A stretch of 64,000 bases of DNA from JADFGZ01 sp965222345 (GCA_965222345.1 CBDCTS010000007.1:496001-560000), one strand, 5' to 3'; shown: positions 9,071 to 18,524, counted from the stretch's first letter. The notes: generated by a model not told the origin, from the sequence alone. Translations and numbers: made by a program.

Positions 9071-10063
9071 TTACTGCCCTTTGGCTTTGTTGATTTCCTC
9101 GATCAAGGCCGGGACCACGTCAAACAGGTTGCCGACGATTCCGTAATCGGCCACTTCAAAGATCGGCGCGTTCGGGTCCTTGTTGACGGCGACGATGGTA
9201 CGGGCACCCTTCATCCCGACCAGGTGCTGGATAGCTCCGGATATTCCCAGAGCCAGATACAGCTTGGGGGCAACGGTCTGCCCGGAGCTACCGATCTGGC
9301 GCTCCATGGGAAGCCAGCCGTTGTCGCAGATGGGTCGCGACCCAGCGACCTCCGCGCCGAGCGCGTCGGCCAGCTTCTGAATCAAGGCAAGATTCTCTTG
9401 TTGTTTGATCCCCCGGCCTGCCGCAACAATGATCTCCGCCTGAGTCAGATCGACCGTGCGCTTTGTTTCCTGGAATTTTTCCAGCGGCTGGGTGCGCACC
9501 TTGCCAGATTCGATCTTGGCGGAAAAAACCTCTACGGTTGCCTGGTTCTCCCCCTTGCTCACCTGGCCTTCCTGAAAACTGCCGGCTTGCAAGGAAACAA
9601 AATAAGGAGGATCTCCTGTGAACGATATATAGGCGTTCATCTTTCCTTGGAAGAGCTGTCGAGAAAATAACAAACTGCCGTTTTCCACCCGGTAACCGAT
9701 ACAGTCGCTCAAAAAAGAACGGTCGAGCCCGGCGGCGAGCTTGGGGGCGAAATCGCGGGCCTGGTAAGTGTGCGGTAGCAGCACCAGATAAGGCTTTTCG
9801 GCCGCAATGATCCCCCGAAGCGCCAGGCAATAGGCATCGGGCGTGTAGTCCTTCAGCAAAGGGTTCTCGATAAGCCGTACACAGGCTTGATTGCCGGCCG
9901 CCACTTCATCGGCGACGGCGCGAACTCCATCCCCCAGCACCACCGACTCCACGGGCTTGGACAATTCGCCGCCGATCCGTTGCGCTGCCGCCAGAGCCTC
10001 CCAGCTCATGCGGTTCAGCTTTCCTCCCTGGTGCTCCATTACTGCCAGAATTGCGTCGCTCAT
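9071..10063 (-). CDS. etfA: Electron transfer flavoprotein alpha subunit
   Basis: The FAD-binding subunit of the soluble ETF heterodimer that collects electrons from acyl-CoA dehydrogenases. It has 330 residues, as is typical. The N-terminal domain starts AILAVMEHQGGKLN. The C-terminal FAD domain carries the signature region KLYLALGISGAIQHLVGM and AVNKDPNAPIFEVADYGIVG near residues 260-310, which is diagnostic. Its partner etfB is 219 bp upstream and ETF-QO follows immediately, all on the minus strand. The gap to etfB is wider than in most bacteria and holds palindromic repeats. Confidence 0.93.
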   Translation of the reverse strand: MSDAILAVMEHQGGKLNRMSWEALAAAQRIGGELSKPVESVVLGDGVRAVADEVAAGNQACVRLIENPLLKDYTPDAYCLALRGIIAAEKPYLVLLPHTYQARDFAPKLAAGLDRSFLSDCIGYRVENGSLLFSRQLFQGKMNAYISFTGDPPYFVSLQAGSFQEGQVSKGENQATVEVFSAKIESGKVRTQPLEKFQETKRTVDLTQAEIIVAAGRGIKQQENLALIQKLADALGAEVAGSRPICDNGWLPMERQIGSSGQTVAPKLYLALGISGAIQHLVGMKGARTIVAVNKDPNAPIFEVADYGIVGNLFDVVPALIEEINKAKGQ

Positions 10064-10159
10064 GGCTCTTCTTTATTCGTATGAAGTTGTTGCAAGACCG
10101 GTATTCAAGTGTTGTCTGGACGCGGTCTTAACCGTGCTGAACAAAGGAAAAAACCTCAA

Positions 10160-10208
10160 CGGCTTAAGCCGCTGGGGTTCCCACGCCGGGCGGAACGACT
10201 GAAGTCGT
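10160..10208. repeat. Palindromic repeat pair between etfB and etfA
   Basis: CGGCTTAAGCCG (10160-10171) is a perfect 12-bp palindrome, and ACGACT/AGTCGT at 10195-10208 forms a second short hairpin. Both lie in the 219-bp etfB-etfA gap. They resemble REP-type palindromes and could weaken read-through from etfB. This is inference. Confidence 0.45.
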
Positions 10209-10282
10209 GCCCTGACGGCAAGCGAACGGGGTTTTACAATCGCTGCTAGATAACAAAACGGTGGATCGCGATCTGGCAGCCA

Positions 10283-11062
10283 TCACAGCACCCGGGCATC
10301 GCGTTGCAGCTGCTCTACCAGTTTGGCGGCGGCCTCTTTGGGCGAGCCGTCGATAAACTCGGTCTGCTTAGTCTTGACCGGCACATAGACGCGGTGGAGC
10401 TTTTGTCTGCCGGTCAAATCTTCCGTCTTCAAACCTAAATCAGCGGCTGTGACCCGGCGGATTTCTTTCGATTTAGCCTGCTTGATGCCCCTCAGCGTGG
10501 CATACCGCAGCTTGTTGATGCCGGACTGGATCGTCAGCAGGGCGGGCAGCGGCATCTGGACCCATTGGAACCATCCACCTTCCAACTCCCGCTTCACCTT
10601 CAACCGACCTTCTTCGGCCTGCACCTCCATAATAATGGTTGCATGGGGCACGCCCAGCAGCTCGGCAAGCACAACGCCGGTTTGGGCAAAACCGAGGTCG
10701 TCGGATTGCAACCCCGTACAGATCAGATCAAACTTCTCCTGGCGCACCGCCTCGGCCATCAGCCGTGCCGTGGGGTAGCTGTCGAGACGCGAGCTGACAC
10801 TTTCCACAATGTGGATGGCGCGGTCGGCGCCTTTGGCCAGAGCTTCCCGGATCACCTGCTGGACTCGGTCCGACCCCACGCTGCACACGGCCACTTCACC
10901 GCCGTGTCTCTCTTTCAATCGCAAGGCCTCTTCCAGCGCATAGGCGTCCGGCTCATTGATCTCGTAACTCAAGTCCTGCTCCCGAATCCAGGCCGCATCC
11001 TCCGTCGGACGCAGGGCGGAGTCCCTGGCGGGAACCTGCTTAATGCAAACCATGATTTTCAT
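10283..11062 (-). CDS. etfB: Electron transfer flavoprotein beta subunit
   Basis: The AMP-binding subunit of ETF, with 259 residues. It opens MKIMVCIKQVPARDSALRP. The family pattern is also seen in EPDAYALEEALRLKERHGG, LIDLICTGLQS-like (here FDLICTGLQSDDLGFAQTG) and VKRELEGGWFQWVQMPLPALLTIQSG. The start ATG at 11062 lies 44 nt downstream of the fabF stop on the same strand, so transcription could continue from acpP-fabF. It functions with etfA and ETF-QO downstream. Confidence 0.93.
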   Translation of the reverse strand: MKIMVCIKQVPARDSALRPTEDAAWIREQDLSYEINEPDAYALEEALRLKERHGGEVAVCSVGSDRVQQVIREALAKGADRAIHIVESVSSRLDSYPTARLMAEAVRQEKFDLICTGLQSDDLGFAQTGVVLAELLGVPHATIIMEVQAEEGRLKVKRELEGGWFQWVQMPLPALLTIQSGINKLRYATLRGIKQAKSKEIRRVTAADLGLKTEDLTGRQKLHRVYVPVKTKQTEFIDGSPKEAAAKLVEQLQRDARVL

Positions 11063-11106
11063 GGAGTTTTCCCAGTTGATTTAGATGAGCAAAAGCCCTG
11101 TGCCTT

Positions 11107-12348
11107 TTACTCTGTGTAGCGCTTAAACAGCAGGGAGGCGTTGGTTCCTCCAAATCCGAAGGAGTTGCTGAGGACGTATTCCAGATGGCTCGGGCGGGCA
11201 TGGTTGGGAACGTAGTCCAGATCGCATTCCGGGTCCGGCGTTTCATAGTTGATCGTCGGGGGGATAATTTGGTCCCGGAGGGTCAGCACGGCAAAACCGG
11301 CCTCCAAGCCTCCGGCTCCGCCGAGCAGGTGGCCTGTCATGGACTTGGTGGAGCTGACGGCCAATTTCTTGGCGTGCTCCCCGAACAAGCGCTTGATCGC
11401 TAATGTTTCCAGCTTGTCGTTAAACGGAGTGGAAGTGCCGTGGGCATTGATGCAGCCGACTTGCTCCGGGCTTACCTTGGCATCGGCCAGCGTATTGCGC
11501 ATCACCCGGTAGGCGCCATCCCCGTCTTCGGAGGGCTGTGTGATGTGAAATGCATCTCCCGACATGCCGTAACCGACCACCTCAGCCAGAATACGGGCAT
11601 TGCGCTTGCGGGCAAACTCCAGGTCCTCCAGAACCAGAATGCCGGCTCCTTCGCCGATAACAAATCCATCCCGAGTTTTGTCGAAAGGGCGGCTGGCCCG
11701 GCTCGGCTCGTCGTTGCGAGTGGAGAGCGCGCGCATGGAGGCGAAACCGCCAACCGACATTGGAGTAATGGCGGCCTCTGCGCCGCCGCAGATCATGATG
11801 TCCGCATCACAGCGTGAAATCAGCTTGAAGGCGTCCCCGACGGCATGTGCGCCGGAGGAGCAGGCCGTGCAGGTGGCGGAGTTCGGGCCTTTGGCGCCGT
11901 GCCGGATAGAAATGTGCCCCGCCGCCAAATTTACGATGGTGGCCGGTATGAAAAAGGGTGAAATCCTTCGCGGCCCCCCCGCCAGCAAGGCGCTGTGCTC
12001 GCGCTCAATCACATCGAACCCTCCGATCCCGGAGCCGATAAAAACTCCCGCACGCTCGGCAATTTCAGGGGTAACTTTCAGGCCTGCTTGTTGCAGAGCA
12101 AAATCGGATGCCGGCAGGGCATACTGAATAAACAGTCCCATCTTTTTGATTTCTTTTTTCTTAATAAACTGGAGCGGGTCGAACCCTTTGACTTCGCCGG
12201 CAATTTTGCAAGCAAATTGCGTCGTGTCAAACCGAGTGATGGGCGTGATGCCCGGCTGGCCTTTTAAAACAGCTTGCCAGGTTTCTTCTGTCCCGACCCC
12301 TAAAGCCGAGACCAAGCCCACTCCTGTAACTACAACCCGTTTGGACAA
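11107..12348 (-). CDS. fabF: 3-oxoacyl-[acyl-carrier-protein] synthase II
   Basis: A condensing enzyme extending acyl-ACP with malonyl-ACP in type II fatty-acid synthesis, cytoplasmic. It has 413 residues, as is typical for KAS II. The catalytic triad is visible: Cys in TCTACSSGAHAVGDA (~163), His in INAHGTSTPFND (~303) and His in TKSMTGHLLGGAGG (~340). ATG 12348. It is preceded by acpP 214 bp upstream on the same strand, the classic acpP-fabF arrangement. KAS I (FabB) is a relative, but the residues around the first His and the acpP linkage favour FabF. Confidence 0.95.
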   Translation of the reverse strand: MSKRVVVTGVGLVSALGVGTEETWQAVLKGQPGITPITRFDTTQFACKIAGEVKGFDPLQFIKKKEIKKMGLFIQYALPASDFALQQAGLKVTPEIAERAGVFIGSGIGGFDVIEREHSALLAGGPRRISPFFIPATIVNLAAGHISIRHGAKGPNSATCTACSSGAHAVGDAFKLISRCDADIMICGGAEAAITPMSVGGFASMRALSTRNDEPSRASRPFDKTRDGFVIGEGAGILVLEDLEFARKRNARILAEVVGYGMSGDAFHITQPSEDGDGAYRVMRNTLADAKVSPEQVGCINAHGTSTPFNDKLETLAIKRLFGEHAKKLAVSSTKSMTGHLLGGAGGLEAGFAVLTLRDQIIPPTINYETPDPECDLDYVPNHARPSHLEYVLSNSFGFGGTNASLLFKRYTE

Positions 12349-12562
12349 CCTGTTTTCTCCTTACTCTGGTGGAAAAAACGGCCCGCCGAGCGTCCATTGC
12401 GTCCGCTTTAGCCCTAGCGCGTGACCCGGCTGGCACTGTTGCTTATCTGTCACCGATCATCCATTATCCGTCATTAATCCGCGCCCAGACGGCCGCCCAG
12501 GACGTTGCGCCGACCCTCCCGTCCTGGAAGGACAGTTCGATTCCGCCGGAGCACGGCACAAC

Positions 12563-12802
12563 TCAAGCCTTGGCATGCGCCTGGATGTAATCCATAGCTT
12601 GTTTGACCGTTAATATCTTCTCTGCAGCTTCATCCGGGATATCGATCTCAAAGGCTTCTTCCAAAGCCATTACCAATTCCACCGTATCCAGGGAATCCGC
12701 GCCCAAATCGTCAACGAAAGAAGCGGTGGGTGTCACCTCCGCCTCGTCAACCCCAAGCTGCTCCACAATGATCTGCTTTACTTTTTCTTCAACAGAGGCC
12801 AT
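12563..12802 (-). CDS. acpP: Acyl carrier protein
   Basis: A small acidic carrier (79 aa) that shuttles acyl chains in fatty-acid synthesis. The phosphopantetheine attachment site is the Ser of GADSLDTVELVMALEE at about residue 37. A strong ribosome-binding site (GGGAGGGGGA) directly precedes ATG 12802. The downstream gene is fabF. The opening MASVEEKVKQIIVEQLGV is typical of AcpP rather than of a polyketide carrier. Confidence 0.96.
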   Translation of the reverse strand: MASVEEKVKQIIVEQLGVDEAEVTPTASFVDDLGADSLDTVELVMALEEAFEIDIPDEAAEKILTVKQAMDYIQAHAKA

Positions 12803-13398
12803 TCCCCCTCCCTCTCATTTGGTATTGTCCGGTGTCCCTCTGATCGACAGGAGCCGGGCTGGTTACGCCAACCGCATTTGGCGGCAGCAACCGAGCGCGT
12901 TCCTTCCGGCTTTCATCAATTTTGCGGGCATAATATCTGTTCATGATTCCAGCTTTGCGAAGCGACCGATTCTAATCACTCCGTCCGGGTTGGTCAACCC
13001 CGCAAATCTAATTGCCCGCGGATAACGGATCCATTGACAGCGGTTCATATGCCGTCAGGTACGGTGCGACGAACCTATGTCGCCTGTATCGTCCAATTGT
13101 TCCTGTCGTCGAAAATTTCTAACATCACTAGTTTACTACCGAACCGCATGAAAATTCGATCATCCCTGCAAACAGATACAATTCACCAACCTGGTCCCTC
13201 TAAATGTTCTCCAATTGCCATTCTTCCAAAGTATGGATATAGGCATGGCGAGGCCGACTCCAGACTTGAGCCATGACACCAATCGCCTTGCCAGAATAGG
13301 TACCTCCGGTCTGATATTTTTCGAGCGAAAACTCTTCCATTTTCGCGCATAGCCTTTACAATACAGGCGCGGCGAAATTTCCAACAAGGAACAGACCG
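12803..13398. other. Divergent intergenic region, acpP / lytic transglycosylase
   Basis: This 596-bp spacer between divergent genes must hold promoters for acpP (minus) and the transglycosylase (plus). On the minus strand a TATTAT near 12930-12935 could be an acpP -10, but there is no good -35, so I do not call it. I see no convincing gene, tRNA or strong hairpin here. Confidence 0.4.
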
Positions 13399-14136
13399 AT
13401 GCTACAGGCGGCTTTTGCCTTCTTTCTTGTGCTTGCTCCGCAGTCCAATGAACGCATGGACTACGCGGTGTCCCAGCTCATCGAAAACGGTTTTTCGCGT
13501 CAAGAGGCCGAGGCGTTCTTCCAGGACCCACGGCTGAAACTTTATCCGCCTCGAACCGTGCAGGCACGGAAGATCGACTGGGATCAAATCATTGCCCGGC
13601 TGGTTTCGCCTGCGTCGGTGAAACGAGGGAAGGACTTTCTCCTACAGCATCGTGACCAGTTGCTTGCAGCGGAGAAGAAATTCGGTGTTCCAAAAGAAGT
13701 GATCACCGCATTGCTGGGGCTCGAGAGCAACTTCGGAAAAACCACCGGGAACTATACTACCGTTAACATTTTTTACACTACGCTAGTGAGGCGCGAAGAG
13801 GAGAAGCGGTGGAAGTGGGCGGGCGATAATTTGGCCTCGCTGGCCGCTTATTGCAGGAACATTCAGAGTGACTGCTTCGAAATCCAGGGGTCTTATGCCG
13901 GGGCGCTGGGCCCGGCGCAGTTTCTTCCGCAGTCGGTCGAGGCTTACGGCCATGACGGAAACGGGGACAACCTTGTGAATCCTTTCGACATCAACGACGC
14001 CATCTTCAGCGCCGCCAATTTTCTTGTGAAACACGGCTGGCAGGAAGATCAGACGAAAGCGCTGGGAAGATACTACGGCTCCAGCCGGGGGTATCCGCGC
14101 GCCGTGCTTGCCTACGCAGAAACCATCCAGCAATAG
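13399..14136 (+). CDS. MltB-family lytic murein transglycosylase
   Basis: Cleaves the MurNAc-GlcNAc bond of peptidoglycan, forming 1,6-anhydro ends, in the periplasm. It has 245 residues with a short hydrophobic export segment (MLQAAFAFFLVLAPQ). The catalytic Glu is in LLGLESNFGKTTG (~residue 115). The SLT_2 fold continues with GALGPAQFLPQSVEAYG and DGNGDNLVNPFDINDAIFSAANFLV, the family fingerprint. It is shorter than E. coli MltB (361 aa), because it lacks the C-terminal extension and has no lipobox Cys, so it is probably soluble or weakly anchored. ATG 13399 follows AAGGAA. It is convergent with the downstream copper ATPase. Confidence 0.88.
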   Translation: MLQAAFAFFLVLAPQSNERMDYAVSQLIENGFSRQEAEAFFQDPRLKLYPPRTVQARKIDWDQIIARLVSPASVKRGKDFLLQHRDQLLAAEKKFGVPKEVITALLGLESNFGKTTGNYTTVNIFYTTLVRREEEKRWKWAGDNLASLAAYCRNIQSDCFEIQGSYAGALGPAQFLPQSVEAYGHDGNGDNLVNPFDINDAIFSAANFLVKHGWQEDQTKALGRYYGSSRGYPRAVLAYAETIQQ

Positions 14137-14187
14137 CAGTTTTCCATCCCGGCCAATTCCGGTGCTCCCCCCCCCGCTTCCTTTTGA

Positions 14188-16674
14188 TTACAGGGGTAGC
14201 CTGCGCAAACGCAGGGCGTTCGTGATGACCGAAACCGAGCTGAACGTCATGGCGGCGCTGGCGAAGATGGGGCTGAGCAGCAATCCAAAAACAGGATAGA
14301 GCACGCCCGCCGCTATGGGAACGCCCAGTGAGTTATAAACAAACGCGAAGAAAAGGTTCTGGCGAATGTTGCGCATCGTGGCGCGGCTCAGACTGCGGGC
14401 GCGCGCAATGCCCCGCAGGTCACCTTTCACCAGCGTTACTCCGGCGCTTTCCATAGCTACATCGGTTCCGGCGCCCATCGCGATTCCGACGTGGGCCTGC
14501 GCAAGGGCCGGGGCGTCGTTGATGCCGTCACCGGCCATCGCCACGATGCGTCCCTCAGCCTGAAGCCGCTTGATCTCCCGGCTTTTTTGTTCCGGCAAGA
14601 CCTCTGCCTTGACCTCATCAAGCCCCAGCTTTCGAGCCACGGCGTCCGCTGTCGTTTGGTTGTCCCCGCTGAGCATCGCAACGCGGACGCCTTCTTTTTG
14701 TAGCATCCGGATTGCTTCCAGCGTCGTTTCCTTGACCGGGTCGGTCACGCCGAGCAGCCCTGCCGCGCTGCTATCGACAGCCAGAAACACCACCGTCTGG
14801 CCGTCCCGGCGTAGCGCCTCGGCGCGGTCACCCAATGCCCCTGCATCGGCGTGCAGTTGCTCCAGCAGCTTGCGGTTGCCTAGCGCCACTCTCCGCCCGC
14901 CAACCGTTCCCGTGACGCCCTTTCCCGTCAGCGACTGGAAGTCCCCGACATCGGAGAGTTCCAGCCGTCTATCCCGTGCTCCTGCCAGAATAGCCGCTGC
15001 CAGAGGATGCTCGCTTCCCCGTTCCAGGCTGGCAGCGAGGCGCAGAACATCGTCTTCATTCCAGCCCTCCAAAGCCGCTACGGAGGCAAGACGAGGCTTG
15101 CCTTCGGTCAGCGTACCCGTTTTATCCACTACCAGCGTATCGACCTTTTCCAGGATTTCCAGAGCTTCCGCATTCCGAATCAGCACGCCCGACCCTGCCC
15201 CTCGGCCGGTCCCCACCATGATGGACATGGGAGTAGCCAGTCCCAGCGCACAAGGGCATGCGATGATGAGCACCGCCACGGCGCTGAGCAGAGCGTAGGC
15301 CATGCGAGGCTCCGGCCCCGCCACACTCCATACGATGAAGGTGATTACGGCGACGGCCGCCACAGCGGGCACAAAGTAGGATGCCACAACGTCCGCCAGC
15401 CGCTGGATCGGAGCGCGGGTGCGCTGGGCCTCGCTCACCATACGCACGATCTGGGCAAGCAGCGTGTCCGCTCCGACGCGCTCGGCCTGCATCACCAGGC
15501 TACCCGTTCCATTGATCGTGCCGCCGACGACACGGCTCCCCTCAGTTTTTTCGGCAGGGATCGGCTCGCCGGTGACCATTGATTCATCCACGGCGCTGGC
15601 CCCCTCGATGACTACTCCGTCCACGGAAACTTTTTCTCCGGGGCGGACCCTGAGACGATCCCCGACTTGGATGCGGTCGAGCGGAACGTCCTGCTCGGTC
15701 CCGTTGCCGGCAAGCAAGCGGGCCGTTTTCGGAGCAAGGCCCAGGAGAGCCTTGATGGCGCTTGAGGTCTGGCTGCGGGCACGGTTTTCGAGCACCTGTC
15801 CCAGAAGCACCAAAGTAGTAATCACCGCGGCCGCTTCAAAGTAAACCGCAACCTCCCCGCCTGGGCCGCGGAATGCCTCCGGGAAAATTCCCGGAGAAAG
15901 CGTGGCGATCACGCTGTAAGCGTAGGCTGTGCCGGTGCCGATGGCGATGAGCGTGAACATGTTCAGGCTGCGGTAGACGAACGACGCCCAGCAACGCTCG
16001 AAGAAGGGCCAGCCACCCCAAAGCACGACCGGGGTGGAGAGCGCAAACTGAATCCAGTTGGCGACGCGGTCCGAGAGCAACCGCCCGACCGGCTGGCCGG
16101 GAATCATGTCAGACATGGCGAGCAGCAACACCGGAACCGACAGCGCCAAGCTCACACGGAAGCGGCGAGTCATGTTTACAAGTTCCGGATTGATCTCTTC
16201 TTCCATTGTGGCAACTCGCGGTTCGAGCGCCATTCCGCAAACAGGGCAGGAGCCCGGCTCCGCGCTGATAACCTCCGGGTGCATTGGGCAGACGTACTCG
16301 GTCTTCGTAAGGGAAGCCGCGCCAAGCATAGGTTCCAGCGCCATGCCGCATTTCGGACACGGCCCCGGCATTTGCTGCTGGACCTCCGGGTCCATCGGAC
16401 AGGTGTATACGTTCCGGCTGCCCGCAGGCGGTTTCGTCTCAACCCTGGCATGAGCATTGAGCACATTGAGCATGACGATGCCGCCTGCCGGCGCTAAGAA
16501 TTTGTCCGGCGCAGCGCGGAACTTCTCCATGCAATGTGAACAGCAAAAGTAGTAGGTCTGCCCTTTGTGTTCATGCCGGGCGGCGGCAGAGTCCGGCTTC
16601 ACCTTCATCCCGCAGACCGGGTCCTTCACGGCCTGGACCTGTGTTGGGGGGTGAGCGTGTTCGTGGTGGCTCAT
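14188..16674 (-). CDS. copA: Copper-translocating P1B-type ATPase with N-terminal YHS domain
   Basis: An inner-membrane pump exporting Cu+ (or Ag+) with ATP. It has 828 residues. Order: a YHS domain (DPVCGMKVKP...FCCSHCMEKF, ~16-60), two heavy-metal-binding motifs of the CPM(D/H)PEV...CPKCGMALEP type (~90-115 and ~128-150), then the P-type core. The ion path is IACPCALGLATP. The phosphorylation site is DKTGTLTEG and the hinge is GDGINDAPALAQA. TM7/TM8 carry VYNSLG and AMTFSSVSV, which fit the Cu+ subgroup. It lacks a classical GMTCxxC HMA domain, because the YHS and CPM motifs replace it. No metal-sensing regulator is adjacent, and the divergent upstream spacer has large palindromes. Confidence 0.9.
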   Translation of the reverse strand: MSHHEHAHPPTQVQAVKDPVCGMKVKPDSAAARHEHKGQTYYFCCSHCMEKFRAAPDKFLAPAGGIVMLNVLNAHARVETKPPAGSRNVYTCPMDPEVQQQMPGPCPKCGMALEPMLGAASLTKTEYVCPMHPEVISAEPGSCPVCGMALEPRVATMEEEINPELVNMTRRFRVSLALSVPVLLLAMSDMIPGQPVGRLLSDRVANWIQFALSTPVVLWGGWPFFERCWASFVYRSLNMFTLIAIGTGTAYAYSVIATLSPGIFPEAFRGPGGEVAVYFEAAAVITTLVLLGQVLENRARSQTSSAIKALLGLAPKTARLLAGNGTEQDVPLDRIQVGDRLRVRPGEKVSVDGVVIEGASAVDESMVTGEPIPAEKTEGSRVVGGTINGTGSLVMQAERVGADTLLAQIVRMVSEAQRTRAPIQRLADVVASYFVPAVAAVAVITFIVWSVAGPEPRMAYALLSAVAVLIIACPCALGLATPMSIMVGTGRGAGSGVLIRNAEALEILEKVDTLVVDKTGTLTEGKPRLASVAALEGWNEDDVLRLAASLERGSEHPLAAAILAGARDRRLELSDVGDFQSLTGKGVTGTVGGRRVALGNRKLLEQLHADAGALGDRAEALRRDGQTVVFLAVDSSAAGLLGVTDPVKETTLEAIRMLQKEGVRVAMLSGDNQTTADAVARKLGLDEVKAEVLPEQKSREIKRLQAEGRIVAMAGDGINDAPALAQAHVGIAMGAGTDVAMESAGVTLVKGDLRGIARARSLSRATMRNIRQNLFFAFVYNSLGVPIAAGVLYPVFGLLLSPIFASAAMTFSSVSVITNALRLRRLPL

Positions 16675-16837
16675 AGCAAGACCTCTACTATAGGGTAGGG
16701 ATCAAGTTTAATAGGCTTCTACTGCGAATGCCAGAATGATAAAAAGAGAGTGGGTGGCGGGACAGTTGGCACTTCAGGCGGCGTTCGAGCCACTTCACTT
16801 TTCATTGGGAAGATTACTGGCCAGCTTCTGCTGCTTT

Positions 16838-16855
16838 CTAGCAAACTGTTGCTAG
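16838..16855. repeat. Short inverted repeat followed by A-run
   Basis: CTAGCAA (16838-16844) and TTGCTAG (16849-16855) form a 7-bp stem with a 4-nt loop, followed by CAAAAAA. It could be a weak terminator on the minus strand or part of the adjacent palindrome cluster. Confidence 0.4.
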
Positions 16856-16863
16856 CAAAAAAG

Positions 16864-16903
16864 GGATTAGATACTTGGCTCCATGGAGTCAAGTATCTAA
16901 TCC
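16864..16903. repeat. 40-bp near-perfect palindrome
   Basis: Arms GGATTAGATACTTG and CAAGTATCTAATCC flank a central CTCCATGGAG palindrome. Only one base pair of the 40-nt unit mismatches. It could extrude as a cruciform, be a transcript hairpin between copA and the regulator, or be an operator for a dimeric protein. It does not resemble a simple terminator, since no T-run follows it. Confidence 0.6.
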
Positions 16904-16915
16904 CCATAAAAGAAA

Positions 16916-16991
16916 CACCCTGTTACGACTGCCAGGTCCGCATTCCCAGGGCGAGCAACCCTTTTATTTTCCTGGCGGCTGCAACAGGGTG
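16916..16991. repeat. 21-nt imperfect inverted repeat
   Basis: The arms at 16916-16936 (CACCCTGTT...GCCAGG) and 16971-16991 (CCTGGC...AACAGGGTG) pair at 17 of 21 positions with a 34-nt loop. Together with the preceding palindrome they make a ~130-nt structured block, possibly a small mobile or REP-like unit. Confidence 0.5.
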
Positions 16992-17155
16992 ATTTTCAGT
17001 CTAACCAATCGTCTGTTTTGAACCACACATCTTTAAGCACGTCAATGCCCATATCCGGGACGCAGGGTGCGCATTTAAAATCAACAAGTTAGCGGGCCAA
17101 ACTGCTCGCCAGCCGACTCGCGCCGTGTCGGACCGACACACACATCGTGTCATAA

Positions 17156-18496
17156 TTAAACACCTCTCATCTTTTCGAGTTTTCGGTACAGCGTTTTCCT
17201 CTCGATCCCCAGTATCTCGGCAGCGCGCGTCTTGTTCCCGTGAGTGGCTTTGAGCACCCTGCGGATATGTTCCTCCTCGGCATCCGCCAAACTATCCGAG
17301 GATGCTGGGTCCTTGCCGCCGGGGTCCAGAGTGGCCAGGGCATCGCGGAAAGCCTGCTCGTCCACCGCGCCTCCCGGATGGAGGATAGCCAGCCGCTCCA
17401 GCAAGTTCAGCAACTGGCGAACGTTGCCGGGCCAGTGGTAACTGCGGGCCAAGTTCATGGCGGCAGGTCTCAGGGTGATTTGTCGCCCAAACCGCTGCCG
17501 GAAGATTCCCAGGAAATGCTCCACGAGCACGGCAATATCCTGGTTACGTTCCCGGAGCGGGGGAAGACCGATGGATGCCACGTTGAGGCGGTACCAGAGA
17601 TCCTCGCGAAATTTCTTTTCGGCCACCAGGGACCGAAGGTTGCGATTGGTGGCCGCAAGCACGCGAACGTTCACCGGACGGGCCGTCACCGAACCTACCG
17701 GACGAACCTCGCGCTCCTGAAGAAACCGTAGCAGGCGCAGTTGAAACGGCGGATCGATGTCGCCGATCTCATCCAGGAAGACCGTGCCTCCGTCGGCACT
17801 CTCGAGCATTCCAACGCGGTTGCGGTCCGCGCCGGTATAGGCTCCGCGTACCGCTCCGAACAACTCCGTTTCCAGCAGAGTGCCGGCCATGGCGCCGCAA
17901 TCGACAACCGCAAACCTGCCTTTTCGGCGGGGACTGCTTTGATGAATCATCCGGGCCACCAGTTCCTTGCCCGTCCCTGTCTCTCCCTCCAGCAAAATGG
18001 TTGTATCCGTCTCCGCCACCCGCGAGATGAATTTGTAGACCTCCACCATGGCCTGCGAGTTGCCAATCAAGGCAGAGGAATGAGCATTGTCCGGAGCATT
18101 GACCAGATCAGCGACGGAAGGCGCGGATTGTGCAAAGGCAGCTTCTGCGTTTTTTACAGCCTGCACCAGTCGCTCCAGCGTAAAAGGCTTCGGAATATAA
18201 TCAAAGACCCCTTCCCGGGTCGCCTCCAACACGGTCTCGAACGATCCTTTGCCCGTTATCAGGATTACGGCGCACCGGGGATAGAAGGCGTGAGCACGCC
18301 GCAGAATATCCAGGCCGGTGCGCTGGTCGAGAAAAATGTCGGAGATGACGATGGGGAACTCGGTCGCCGCCAGATGCTCCAGCGCCTCGTCGCTGCCACG
18401 TGCCTCCCGGACCGGATAACCTTCAGCCTCGAGCAGCGTCTTTACCATCTCCGCAACGGCGGGATCATCTTCTACGACCAGAATCGGGGGCTTCAT
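17156..18496 (-). CDS. Sigma-54-dependent response regulator (NtrC family)
   Basis: A cytoplasmic transcription activator of 446 residues. The receiver domain (1-120) has Asp10-Asp11 and the phospho-acceptor Asp53 in IVISDIFLD. The AAA+ domain has Walker A GETGTGKELVARMIH, the sigma-54 contact loop GAYTGA (a GAFTGA variant with Tyr, seen in some members), and the Walker B region VFLDEIGDI. The C-terminal Fis-type helix-turn-helix is AAEILGIERKTLYRKLEKM. The frame extends upstream to a TTG at 18652 inside the kinase gene. ATG 18496, immediately followed by the receiver fold, is chosen. It starts 28 nt after the kinase stop, so the pair is co-transcribed. Targets are unknown, and copA downstream is a possible neighbour target. 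Confidence 0.92.
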   Translation of the reverse strand: MKPPILVVEDDPAVAEMVKTLLEAEGYPVREARGSDEALEHLAATEFPIVISDIFLDQRTGLDILRRAHAFYPRCAVILITGKGSFETVLEATREGVFDYIPKPFTLERLVQAVKNAEAAFAQSAPSVADLVNAPDNAHSSALIGNSQAMVEVYKFISRVAETDTTILLEGETGTGKELVARMIHQSSPRRKGRFAVVDCGAMAGTLLETELFGAVRGAYTGADRNRVGMLESADGGTVFLDEIGDIDPPFQLRLLRFLQEREVRPVGSVTARPVNVRVLAATNRNLRSLVAEKKFREDLWYRLNVASIGLPPLRERNQDIAVLVEHFLGIFRQRFGRQITLRPAAMNLARSYHWPGNVRQLLNLLERLAILHPGGAVDEQAFRDALATLDPGGKDPASSDSLADAEEEHIRRVLKATHGNKTRAAEILGIERKTLYRKLEKMRGV

Positions 18497-18524
18497 GATT
18501 CTCTTTCGGGACTTCCTGGAAGGC

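Larger units (their letters stand above)
16675..17155. other. Palindrome-rich spacer between copA and the NtrC-type regulator
   Basis: This 481-bp gap holds no gene I can support. It contains three nested or adjacent inverted repeats (listed separately) within 16838-16991. Two short open frames overlap these palindromes and look like chance. Confidence 0.5.

Noticed and set aside
13160..13387. 75-codon minus-strand frame upstream of the lytic transglycosylase
   Set aside because: No recognisable domain and no ribosome-binding site, in a divergent promoter region.
16719..16992. Open frames on both strands between copA and the NtrC-type regulator
   Set aside because: Both run through the palindromes, which keep both strands open by symmetry. 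No start signals or domain content.
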